From: Paracentrotus lividus
Taxonomy: Eukaryota > Echinodermata > Echinoidea > Camarodonta > Echinidae
DNA: 64,000 nucleotides
Direction of reading: 5' to 3'
Assembly (NCBI GenBank): GCA_940671915.1
Contig: CALNVZ010003426.1
Coordinates: 33,896,631-33,960,630, forward strand
This document shows positions 50,201 through 62,734 of this stretch, in pieces. The number at the start of each line of letters is the position of its first letter. Within the stretch, counting starts at the first letter, position 1. Under the pieces are notes generated by a model that worked only from the letters and a program-made list of their open reading frames with translations, was not told the DNA's origin and made no database searches. Made by a program: the position numbers and the translations under genes.

Positions 50201-53200
50201 TTTTTCAATGCCTTTTTTTATTTTCGTATTCCCTTCTTATTTTCGGGACAAATGCTAATTTTTCGGGACGGTTGGCAGCTCTGCATGCAGCATGCACACC
50301 TATGGACCCATCCCCCTTACCAAATGATGAGAAACCATTCCAACCATTCTGCTCATTTTCACCTGTAGACTGCAGATGCATTGACATTACCTTCACAAAA
50401 CTATTGAACGCCACACTCTCTTTTCACAAAACAGTCCTTTGTATTAGAGCATAAGCTTATCACTTAGCAGCAAGACTGGTGAGCATTTCTTCAGCACTCA
50501 TGCTTCATACAAACCCATGGACTCATCCCCCTTACCGAAAGATGTGAAACCATTCCAACCATTCTGCTCATCATAACCAGTAGACTCTTTTGACAGAAAA
50601 GTCTTTGCCCCTTTAAATGGATTAGAGCATTAGTTCACTTCTTTTAGCAGCAACATCAAGACTGGTGAGCATTTCTTCACCATTCATGCAGCATGCAAAC
50701 CCATGGACCCATCCCCCTTACCGAATGATGAGAAACTATTCCAACCATTCTGCTCATTATCACCTGTAGACTGAGTGCGACGGAGCGTGTCCATCTGGTT
50801 TGCGAGGGACGTCCGCTGGCGCTCTAGACCGTTCATGACTGACTGGACATGATTGACCTCTCGCTCCATCTGTAGCTTCTCCTTTGCAGAGTCAGCAGAC
50901 TAAATAAATAAGTCAAAAATAAGCTTGGTTGGAAATGGTGTTACAGCTAAAATGTTTGTTGACGAATATCTACATGTACTTTATTTTAAAAAAGTGGGAA
51001 AAAGTGTTTCTGAAAATCACAGCTAAGGTTCTATTCACCTTTCAAGTCGATACATCTGTACATCGCATTTCTTCCTTTTAAGAAGAAAATTTCCAAAGGA
51101 TGATACAACATTATCTTAAATGCAATTGATATATCATCTGGCCAGACGGGTACAGCATTACCAACTATGGTTCATCCTTTTATAACATCCATGGTTTTTG
51201 AAGAAAAATCGATGAACAATTTGGCCTTACATCATCTAAACACACCAAGAAAACATTACCAACAAGTCCATGACACACCCAACACTGTATATTATGAATG
51301 TACTGCAAGCATACATGTACATTTGACTTAATAATAAACAGTCACTGTATTTTAAATGAATTGAATTTATATATTTGTATCTCTTATGTTTTCTCTGCAA
51401 CAATTTTATATTCAATACACATTTCATCTGGCGCAGTCTTTTTGGCTAATGCAAGTTCTTCCTTGAATAAATTCAATTCAATTCCATTAGGTAAATATTA
51501 AGTTGATCTAAAATATCATATCTTATCATGTACAAACCTTATGCCTTTTGATATCATCCATGCCTTCCATACCAGACTTCATCAGGGCTACCTCATGCTC
51601 AATACGGCTATTCTCGGCCGTGATCTCTTCAAGCTCCTATGGTAAAGGGAAATAGACAAACAAACATTGATAAAATGAGGACTTCATCAGGGCTACCTCA
51701 CGCTCAATACGACTGTTCTCTGCAGTGATCTCTTCAAGCTCCTATGGTAAAGGTATTAACAGACATAAAAATAATGGTAAAATGAGGAATAAATACTTCC
51801 ACAATTAATCCCTGCTCCCATACCAGACTTCATCAGGGCTACCTCATGCTCAATACGACTATAATCGGCCGTGATTTCTTCAAGCTCCTATGCTTGAGGG
51901 AAACAGACAAACAAACATTGATAAAAAAGAGATATATTACATACTTCCAAATTTAATCCCTACTCATTATATTTGAACCGTTGACATTATTAAATTGGCA
52001 GATTCTTTGATCAATTCTAAACATTCATAGAACCATATGGAAGTGGCCATTTTGCTTTGCTGCTCCAGTGATCCTACTATAAAATGCATGAAATCATGTG
52101 ATCAGCGAAACAGTGGGAGAGAGAAAAGCAAACACACACTATGCTGTGAAGAAAAATGTGCTCTAACTCTTGTTAGGTGTCTTCCCATCCAGTTTTAAGA
52201 AGCTCTTAAGACATCCGTCATAGGCAGTTAGTCTTTTATTCAACAAAATCTTTTTCTTTCTATCTTTCAGTTCAAAATATCATTTTTAGGGGGGGGGGGG
52301 GCATTGACCAAAGGCTTTTACACAAGCAGACAGAGACACACATAACATAAAAACAAACAATGGCATACATTCTTCTTACTTTTGTCTCATGTGCAGGATG
52401 TGCTCTAACTCTGGTCAGCTGTCTTTTAAGTTGTCTCTATGATTTTTCTATCCAAGCAAATCATGTTTTAACCACACGGACAGACACAAACAATGACACA
52501 AAACATCCTTCTTACCTTCGTCCCCTGTGCAAGCTGTGCCCTAACTCTTGTCAGCTGTCTTTCTAGTTATTTCTCCTTTTTCCCTATCTAAACAACCATG
52601 TTTTCACCGCACGACGTGACACAAACAGACAAACAATGACACACAAACAGACAAACAATGACACACAAACAGACAAACAATGACACAAAAACAGACACAC
52701 AATCATACATCTTACCTTCGTTCCCTGTGCAAGCTGTGCCCTAACTCTTGTCAGTTGTCGTTCTAGTTGTCTCTGTTGTTCCTCTATCTTAGCAACCTTC
52801 ACTTTATCATCCCAGTCATGTGTGATCTGTTGGTCTAGCCCCTGCAATGTATTCTCAATTTTATCCTGAAAAAAAATATATATATAAAGAGATCAAATTT
52901 GCAAATATTCCCCCAAAACATAAAAGTTTTCAATGTTGTGTTTCAGCAAGTTGAAGATTAGTGCAGAAATACACAGACTGGGGTCTATAGGAAATGTTTC
53001 TTCAACATGTGAAAACTCTGTCTTTAGCAAAGACAACAGTTTGGTGGCACCTTCAAAACTTACTCCAATCCCACACCAGAACAACCAAGAGAACATTGCA
53101 AATGATGGATATTTAACCCAACAGGATCCCCATATAATGTGGCCCTGTCTTTTTTTTTTATTATATTAATGTTCATACAGCACAATTTTTTTTTTATAGA

Positions 53201-56200
53201 GATGGTAATGATTATTTAAAGACTTATATTGGCAACATATTCAATTAAAACTTTCAAATCTTTGTGCTTCCAAAAAGCTGGACTTAATTTCTAAGCTTAA
53301 TTGTAATTTCTAAGCTTTAGCAATGAAAGGAAAATACCAGTATTGCCAATTTAGAGAAGATACACTGATAAATATAAACTCACCTTCTCATCCTTGAGGA
53401 CACTGACTCTGGCAGAGATCTCCTGAAGTTTCTTATCAAGGTCATAGAGCTGGTCCAACTTCTCCTGCAGAGATACAAAATAATAATTATATTCACCTCT
53501 GGCAAAGCTCATATCACACAATGATGTAATTGTGTGCCATTTCTACACAACAATTATTAGCGCACAGTTACATAGTGTTGCAAAGACTTGCGCACCAACT
53601 TATTTCAGTGCTCTATGCTGAGAGCACGCAAAAAAACTAAGCGTGTCATATTTTTGCATCCATCTCACGTACCCCTTGGAGTATTGTTAAATAGGGTTGC
53701 GTAGACAGGGTTTAGGCACGGCGGAGAGTAGCGTATGGCGGCGTGGTAGCTCTGCAACACTACACAACTATACGCCAAGCCTGATGTGAAACCCCCTTTA
53801 CATTACATAGTTCTATAAGCATAGTTATGTTCACAAAGCTCCTTGATCAATCAAAGACTACCTACCTGAAGTTCCACATCTTCAGCCGTTTCCAACTGCT
53901 TGAGCTCATCCTCCAGATCTTGAACCAGTTTCTCTTCCTCAAGACGTCTTGAGAATTCAATCAACTTCTTAGGAGGGGAGTAGGGAAGACCTTTCTGGAC
54001 CTTGTCCTGAACAAATAGAAGAATGTATTTATGAGTAAATGATGTATGAGGTTGATTATAGGGACATTGAATTCCTGTCCCATAATAATTAAGCCTTCCC
54101 GTTCCTGCAACCTTCTGTAACGTTGCTTTGATCATCTTACTCACCTTGTTGTAATTTCATAGGGATGATCATGTCATCACCATAATTACAATTGCATTCA
54201 TATTGACATCTTCATCATCATTGACATCCACTAGTAATCCTAATCATTAAAGTCATGATGATCTCCATCATCATAATTCCATCTACCAAATTACCTGTTT
54301 CTTTTTTCCCCTGCTAGTTACCACCACTGGCACAACCATTACCACCAACATCACAACACTTAACTTAACCTAGAGAACTTTTTTGAGCTGTCATTACAAT
54401 GGTCCATCCTTGTCAAGTTGATCAACAAAACAAACACCACCACTGTATGCACTAACAACATCATCACTATTGATACCATTTTAATCTTCACTATAATCAC
54501 CACCACCACTACCTTCACTTACCCCATAAAACTCTTGAGCAATCATATGGTTATCACCTCCATAGAGACTTCCCATCCTAACCAAGTTATCTACTAGGTT
54601 AATGAGAGGAGCGCTGATGTCTAGTTCCCTAGCGATGTCCTCCCTCTCTGTCAATATCTCCTGGTAATACTCCTGGTCATCCTCGTTCACGTCGGGAGGG
54701 CTGCGCCGCATCGAGTCGCTGTTCCTAAAATACAATGACAATTCTCTTAATGTTATTTATATCTCAATATGAACTTTAAAGGATCGACCTTGCATGGTGA
54801 GAATGTTTAATGGGTACACCATGTGGGTGCTGACAAGGGATGTTGGTTATCTTTCATGAGGATATGGTGATTCTTAAAAGAAAGGGGGATAGACGTTTCA
54901 GCAATATTGGTTTGCTTGAAGACGCATTCATTCTGAAGACAGCTAATCATCAATTTCCCAGTTCTTTTCAGAGCTACTATATCCTCACAAAAGATAACCA
55001 ACATCCGTTTTCAGGATGTATATGTACATGGTTTTCCTGTCAAATTTACCCATTATAACTATCTGGTTTAGAATTGGTCCCATCTATTATAAAACACACC
55101 ACAATGTGCTTGTCCTCCTTTTTGTAGTTCACCTTAAAAAAGAACTACAAAAGTTATTTTTAGAACTATCAAACCTTGCAAAACATAATCAATAGTCCTT
55201 TTAAAGACTTCCACATGGTGTTACCACCAAACCTACTGCTATAATGATACAGAACCATCAACATGAAAAGTCTCAGGCCTATGAGCTCAATATTGGTCTG
55301 AAGTGGAGTAGTACATGCACGATAGAACTGCTGGATTATCAAGTAGTCACAAAACTTTCCTCAAAATTTAGAAAAAAGGGGATGTCTTATCTGCATGGGT
55401 TTCTTACCTTGGTCTAAGTCTAGATGCGTTAGCACTGGAACCGTTTGGATCCCGGAGCAGAGTTAGTTCATTGTCTATCATTGTGAGCCATTCCTGAAGG
55501 TTAGCCTTGTCTCGTCTAAGTTGGATCAGGAACAGGACTAATTCCTCATGCTAAAGGAACAAAACAAGGAATGAAGGCATCAAGGACTATCCATCTTTAA
55601 AAAATATATCTTAATACAATAAATATTTGAGCACTGAGGAAAAGATATCATAGTTGTGAAACAAAACCTCAATTATTTTGCATGCTTCTTTTAATTGTTT
55701 ATAAACATTTAATACAAGCAAATACAGACAGACCTCGCTTTATATGGATATCATAAATTCTGACTCCTCCACTAACCGACCATTTAGTCTAACCAACTTC
55801 AATATCTTATCCAAATTAAATTCCTCTTAAGGACGTTGCACAGTTATGTTTCTGCGCATCTTGACCACGCATCCTGGGAGCGTATTATTTCTATGTCACA
55901 ATGGGAAAATATTCAGCGCTCATGGGCGATCCAGCACTCAAAGAGTTTAAAGAGATAAACTCTATAAAGATGTTATTTATTCCTTCTTTTTGTTTATTAT
56001 TTTCCTACTTGCAAAGATATGAAAAAAAAATATCATGGTGCGCGTTTGCTTTATTCTAGAGATTACGATGGATATGACATGAAATGTGAATGTTTGGGAG
56101 CAGGATTTTGAATAATTCATAATTTTGATCTAGAGTTTCATATTTTTACGTATTTTGGGTGTGTTTCGGTGGTTTTCAAGTCAACTCGCCGCTATTACTG

Positions 56201-59200
56201 CACCGATATTTTGAAAACGAGCACATGGATCCTCATTTTTTAAAGTTCCTATTCTTTTAGTATACATTCCTCTACAACTTGGCAAATTTTGATGACATTG
56301 ACATGGATTTTAAATAAAATGCAGCTTGAACTGTACTTTTTAAATTTCGGGTAGATTTCAAGCCTCTAAGAATTGGATTTTGTCATTGTACACATCATTT
56401 TAGCAACATGAGGGCGCTGCTGGCTCGGAAATAAGTACAAGTTAATAAGTTTAAACAATATTCCTATATTTAGTATGCACTTCGCAACAAATCTGGAAGG
56501 TTTGGAAAAGTTTTATATTGTTTTGACAAAGTAAAGGTGATTTTAACTCGTTTGTTGAAAATCGCGAGGTCTAATAGAGGAAAAATTCATGAATTATGCG
56601 TACTTTACAAGCCATCCACATATGACAACTTCAAAGTCCCGTAGAAAAAAAGTAAGCACATGAACCTATATTATTTTTTTCATTTTTGGCACACATAGAT
56701 ACCAAAGTAACTCTGTGCAAAATTTGGTGAAAATGACATGGACTTCATTTTAACAGTGCAACGTCCTTAAAGCCTAGTTACTTTTCTCATCTTATTCCAC
56801 ATCTTTACTCAAAGACATTTCTGATTATTTACAAGATCCAACCTGACAAAACTCCATATGAATGCTCTACAAGACATGGTAAGTATCCTTTAGTGGTGGT
56901 CAATTTATTTTCAATTCTATATCCCTAAATTTAGGGATATCAACCAGAGCTTTCTTACAGCACATACATAAAAATATTTGAATTTAGAGTCCCTGCAGAA
57001 TGTAACGTAGCATTTTTTCAGGAATAAGATTTTTGCTTACCGATTTTCCCACAAGGTCTCCGGCTGCTATACTAAGTCGGAGCCTAATGCCAGTTGAAAG
57101 GTCAACGAACTGTTGGGTCTTCTGTTGCCACATGCGATATCTGCCTGTCTTAGGAGCAGCCTGTAAGTGTGGAGTGAATGAAATGTGGGGTGAAGGAAAG
57201 AAAAGAAATGAAAAAGAGTTATGGTGTCTTTCAACTATGTATGGAAAGCTAATAATGTTTATTTGAATAATATTAATGAAACAGATACTATCCTCAACCA
57301 CTTTAGAATACTCCCTTCAATTTAATTTTAAAAAATTAGACATGGCATTTGAAAATTTATGTCCAAGAGAGGAAAATGTGGAGAGGATTTGTTCATGGTG
57401 TCACGAAAAGTCAAAGACCTCTTGATGGCACCTAATATCAATATAGATATACATTGATATATGAGTAAAAGATGAAAATGGATGGACCTCTGCTTCATAT
57501 AAATTTTATAAAGTAAATAGTCTTACCTGTCTAGCACCCAGGGGCTGTAGAGGGGCCACCTCATCGTCTTTCTCAAGCTCTTGTCTCTTGAGAGTATCGT
57601 TCCTATTCAAACTGGTTGAAGATGAGTATGAACGCCTCGTCGGAGCTGCATCTGTTGAATCTGTGAATCATTAAGAACAACATGTTTAAACATTAACAAA
57701 TTGTAAGAATTGTTTGTGATACAAATTTAAAAGTTAGCAATTAAAAAAGTAGCTCTTGAATTATAAGATATGTTTTGTGATTCAAGCTTAGACTTTAGTT
57801 ACATGTACTTGTTATGTGCAGTGATTCCCAAGAAAAAGAAAGAACTGGTCAGTCATTTTTCTCATATAACGCAATATAAAATCTTGCCAGCAATTTGATT
57901 TTGATATTTAAATTTAGACTCTTCTTGCTAAATCTCTGCGTGACTCTTTTGCATTAGGTGTCAAAAGAAAGAAGAAAAACTGAATTTTAAAATGATGCAT
58001 TTAATCTGTCATGACTCATCCATTTTTTTTTTCTGGGATGCACTGGAAAGCTTTCATTCCCTTGATAAAAGTTTCTTCCTTTGACATCATCTAATGATTC
58101 TATAATGCATATCTTGCCATTAGAGAAACTTTCAATAAAGGATTAGCAACACTGCAAAGAGGAGTACACAGCTCAAACTCCCAAAAGGGGTTATCAAATC
58201 AGAAATGTCAAACAAGAACAAACAGAAAGCCAGATTAATGAATTATGAAGCAAAAATGGCATGCGTACCCATTCCTCCTTCACGACTCTGAGAGCGGTTC
58301 ATTTTCTCTGGATCCCTAGGCATGGTTTGAGCCCTAGAAGGTGACCTGCTGTCATGCTGCGGTGGTGTTCTGCTATGCATAGAATGTGCCCTACCTTGCT
58401 GAGGCGGTACCCTGCTATGCTCCTGAGGTGCCCTGCTCTGCTGAATAGGCATTCTCTCTTGGTGACGCGGCGGTGGTGGGTACCCTCGACCTTGACCTTG
58501 ACCTTGTCGCGGACGTCCTTGCTCAGGATTGGACGGTACACGGACATGATCCTGCCTGTGGTGTGGTGGTGCTCGGCCCTGGCGTGGTGGCCCTCTTCCG
58601 TGGCCAGGTGGGGGCATCCTATCATGCGGTGCCCTACCATGCTGGGCCGGTACCCTTCCATATTGCTGCTGAGGTGGAAGCCCCCTCCCGGGCTGCGACG
58701 GTGGCCTACCATGCTCAGAAGGTGACCTACTATATTCAGATGGTGACCGACTATATTCAGAAGGTGATCTGCTATACTCGGAAGGTGACCGCACATGCCC
58801 TTGCGGTACCCTCCCATAATCTGACGGCACTCTCCCATGCTGGGGTGGCATTCTACCATGCTGAGGTGGTACCCTGTCATGCATTGAGGGTTCCCTACCC
58901 TTTGGCGGTGTACTCTGCTGGTAGGAAGACTCTTCACGTCTGGGAGCAGAGTTCAGTCTCTCGGTGCTCATCCTGGTGACTGGTACCTCCTCCATAGGTG
59001 CAAGGCCTCGCTGGTGACTTGGCTCAGAGATTGACCTGAAAAGAAAGCATTAAACTGAATACATTTGATAAAGTTAAAAACAAGGGACATATTGATACAT
59101 ATTGTTGTCTTTTTATATCAAAAGTAAATGGATTTACATAAAAAAAATTTTTTTACAGCTGTCTGGCTCCAATTTTTCACACAGCAGTCGCATGTGTTTC

Positions 59201-61517
59201 TACTGTTGGATACAAATTAATAAATTACTTGTCTTTTTATAATGTTAGCCAAATTCTGACACATATCCTCTATGATATAGATTTATTACTTCAACAGAAA
59301 CAAGACAAACAGGCAAGTTTATCACAATGGACATAATACAGCTAAAGATTTTACGTTCCTCATCGTTTTCCCAATTTTCTGTATCTATCATATTTTGTCC
59401 TTCCATCAAAATAATTCCTTCATACCAGAATAGACTTTTCATTGAAGTTGAAAACAATCAGCAAAAGCAAAAAGTTCAGAAACCATGACCTACCTTTGAC
59501 TTGCATTCGACCTTCGACTCTCCGACCTCCTTGCGTTGTTTGACCTTTGCCCATCTGACCCATGACCCCAGGACTGGTCTGCATCCGATGGGTCATGTCG
59601 GTGATGTGATCCATCCATCTCATCCCGGCCGTTCTTGTATCCAGAATGCACACTGCTATAGGACCCCCGGTCATCTTGATGCCTCGGCAGTGACCTTGAA
59701 ATTGAAATTGAAATAAAAATTGATAAAATTTATTGACAAACATTCAAGATAGCAGCTACAAGCTGATGCATTTTCAATTTACAAATAAAATTTACATGCA
59801 CATAGAAAGAACACAAACTTTAAAGGAAACCAATACCAAAGGGAATAATCATTATTTTAGGAAAGATCATAATGAGAGGAGCCATTTAAAAAAGTTTCAT
59901 CAAAATCGGTTATAAAATAAGAGAGTTATGGAAATTTGAAAAGGCTTGTTGAACCTTCTATGGGGATCCTCAAATTGGCAACATCAGCTTCAAAATGGCC
60001 GGTTTTATGGCCAACTCTCCATTATTTTTTACTCAAATTTCCAGATTTTCCCCATTTTTTTTTCAAAATATATCTTACCTCCTTCTGAGCTCAACATATG
60101 TTGTGTAGAATATATTTGTTCATGAAATATTTTGAGCTCAGAAGTAAATAAGACATATTTTTGAGTAACATTGTAAAAGGCTAGGGTTATGAGATTAATT
60201 TGTGAGTAACATTGTGAAAGCCTAGGGGTATGAGATTCAAATACCTCCGGTATTGATCCTTCATCCGGGGGTCACCCATCCGGGGGTCACTCATCCGAGG
60301 GTCATCAGTACGAGGGTCGTCGTTGTAGGAGCTTTGGGAATTCAGCTGGCTTTGCTTCTTACGCTCTTTGATCTCTGAGATGTCCACGTAATTGTAGCTT
60401 GCATTAGGGTCTTTTGGTTTCTCTGTAAACAAATTGGGGAAGTGCAAATTGTTCACTATTCTTCTTCTTGTTTGCACAATTGCGCTAGCATTTGATTGCA
60501 ATTGAATCCAAAACCTATGTAGAAGTCTCATTATCATTAAAAATCCATTTTTATTATTTTTATTGTATTAAAAGCCTGGAAACTGGCTGGTAAATGTTAG
60601 ATTATCTGTGGCATTAGTTTCATACCTAATGATTGTTCATATGACCACACGAATATTAGACTAATTGATTGATCTTACATGAAACATCATTAGGCTGAAT
60701 GAATAATGACCTGAATGGACAAAATGTCATGTGGACTGAGTGAAAAAAAAAACTAGGGTATTAATAAATATGGCTCATGGATAAGAGACCATCTAGGTTT
60801 GGACACAATGCAACAAGAAAAACTGAAGGTTAGATACACTAGTACAGGACTAAATAAAAATGGAATAATAATCTTTTGTGATAATCAATTCTTATTTAAG
60901 TGATAATTTGATATTCAGAGATGCAAGAAGTAAGTTAGTCAGTTTAGTTTGACTTACAGAAATTACTTGTAAAATTAGGAATGAAGAATCAGTCATAGCT
61001 AAACAAAAGCATAAGAAAGATATTCACCATAGAAAATGGTCCCTCATTGAGATGTGATTAATTGTCTATGATTATGATATTGACATAAACAAAACCACCA
61101 CAGCTTTTCCCTAAGTTTTTGCATCAGGTTTGTCTGTTTGTTTCTTTTGTTTTTTATTTTTGTGTATGATTTTTCCTGAATCATTAGTCTTCATTGTTTC
61201 CTTACCATCCATATAACTGTGATCCCGGGATGAAGAGCTATGTAGACTGGGAGACCTAGGGGGTGACAGGTGGCTGTTCTGACCAGACCGCCTCTCCTCC
61301 TGGCTAGAGCTGTACGAGCCGTTGTCATGGTTACTATGAGGCCCTGAGCCTTCCCATGATTCCTTGGAAGATTGCTGAAGATGAGATCTGCAAAGATTCA
61401 TTTTTAAAGTGAAAAGTTTTTAAACTAAAATATTTGTTGTTGTTTTCTGATGACAAACAGTCAATTTTAATCATTATCAACAAAGAAACCCTGAATTAGT
61501 TTTATCTCGAATAGCTA

Positions 61518-61560
<43 letters not shown>

Positions 61561-62680
61561 AACAATTTCTACAGTCCAAGAACAAAATTAATATCACTCC
61601 AAATTACACAAATGAAGTATAACAACTTAAGGATGCAAATTTTAAAAATGGCAGTAAAGATAAATTGAAGTTCTAGTCATGATATTCAATTGTTAAGAAA
61701 CTGTTAGAAAATTATTGGGAAAGGTTCATTACGATGCTCTTAGGAATTATTGTATGTGGTAAAGTTTTGAAACTACCAAATTAGTAAGAAATCAAATGAA
61801 TTCTACTGAGAGTCACATACACTGCACACAGCAATGCATGAATGGGACTACACACAAATGTTCAGCCTGAACATTTCACATGTTTGTTGTTGTCTTTTTG
61901 GTCATATAATGACTATGAAAGGATTTAGAGAGAAATCCTTTAAAGTGGACCTTTTTACTATAATATCCTACCTAAATAGATGCAAATAATTTGAAAGCTC
62001 ACAATAATTTTGTCCATATTTCCCAATATGTTATATTATCTTTAAACTTTGTAAAGATATAAAATGATGTATGAATGTAACACAAAACAATAACGTGCAA
62101 CTGTAAAGGTAATTACTCACCTTTCTGGTCCGTGCCCATTCCTCAAGCTAGTATCGGCCCCAGGGGGACTCCCAAACTCAATATCCTCATAGTTGCCCCA
62201 ACCCTTCCGAGAAGGGCTGGTGGTCCTGTTTGGGGAGCTTTGCCTTGGGGGGTGGGCTTGGGCATCATTGGGGTGACTCCCATTGGTAGGAGGGTTGTCT
62301 GAACTTTGGCGTCGGAGGGACTTAGGGCTCCGGACTTGACCGCTTCCCCAGTCCAGCTCATCACGGTCACTGAATAGAACAAGATAATGCATTGATTACT
62401 GACAACTTTCTTTCCTACAGAATGAATATATGGGCCCCCAGTTCCATATACAAAGGGTTAAGAGGATTTATGATACAAACTTTAGATCCTAATATTGTAT
62501 GTTAAGTCTTACATGAAATGGTTGCGATGATGTCTCGAGAGATAAAGTGTTTATCTTCTAAAAAAAACTTCATTGCTCAACATATTGAAAGCCAAACAAC
62601 ACCAAACCTTCCTAAATAAGTCTTTCAACAGATCAACATTTTTGATAATGATGATGATAAAGATGATGGTGATGGTGATA

Positions 62681-62734
<54 letters not shown>

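Noticed and set aside
58354..58979. Long plus-strand and second minus-strand open frames over exon 6
   Set aside because: Shadows of the real minus-strand frame created by GC-rich repeats. Only the chosen frame fits both splice junctions.
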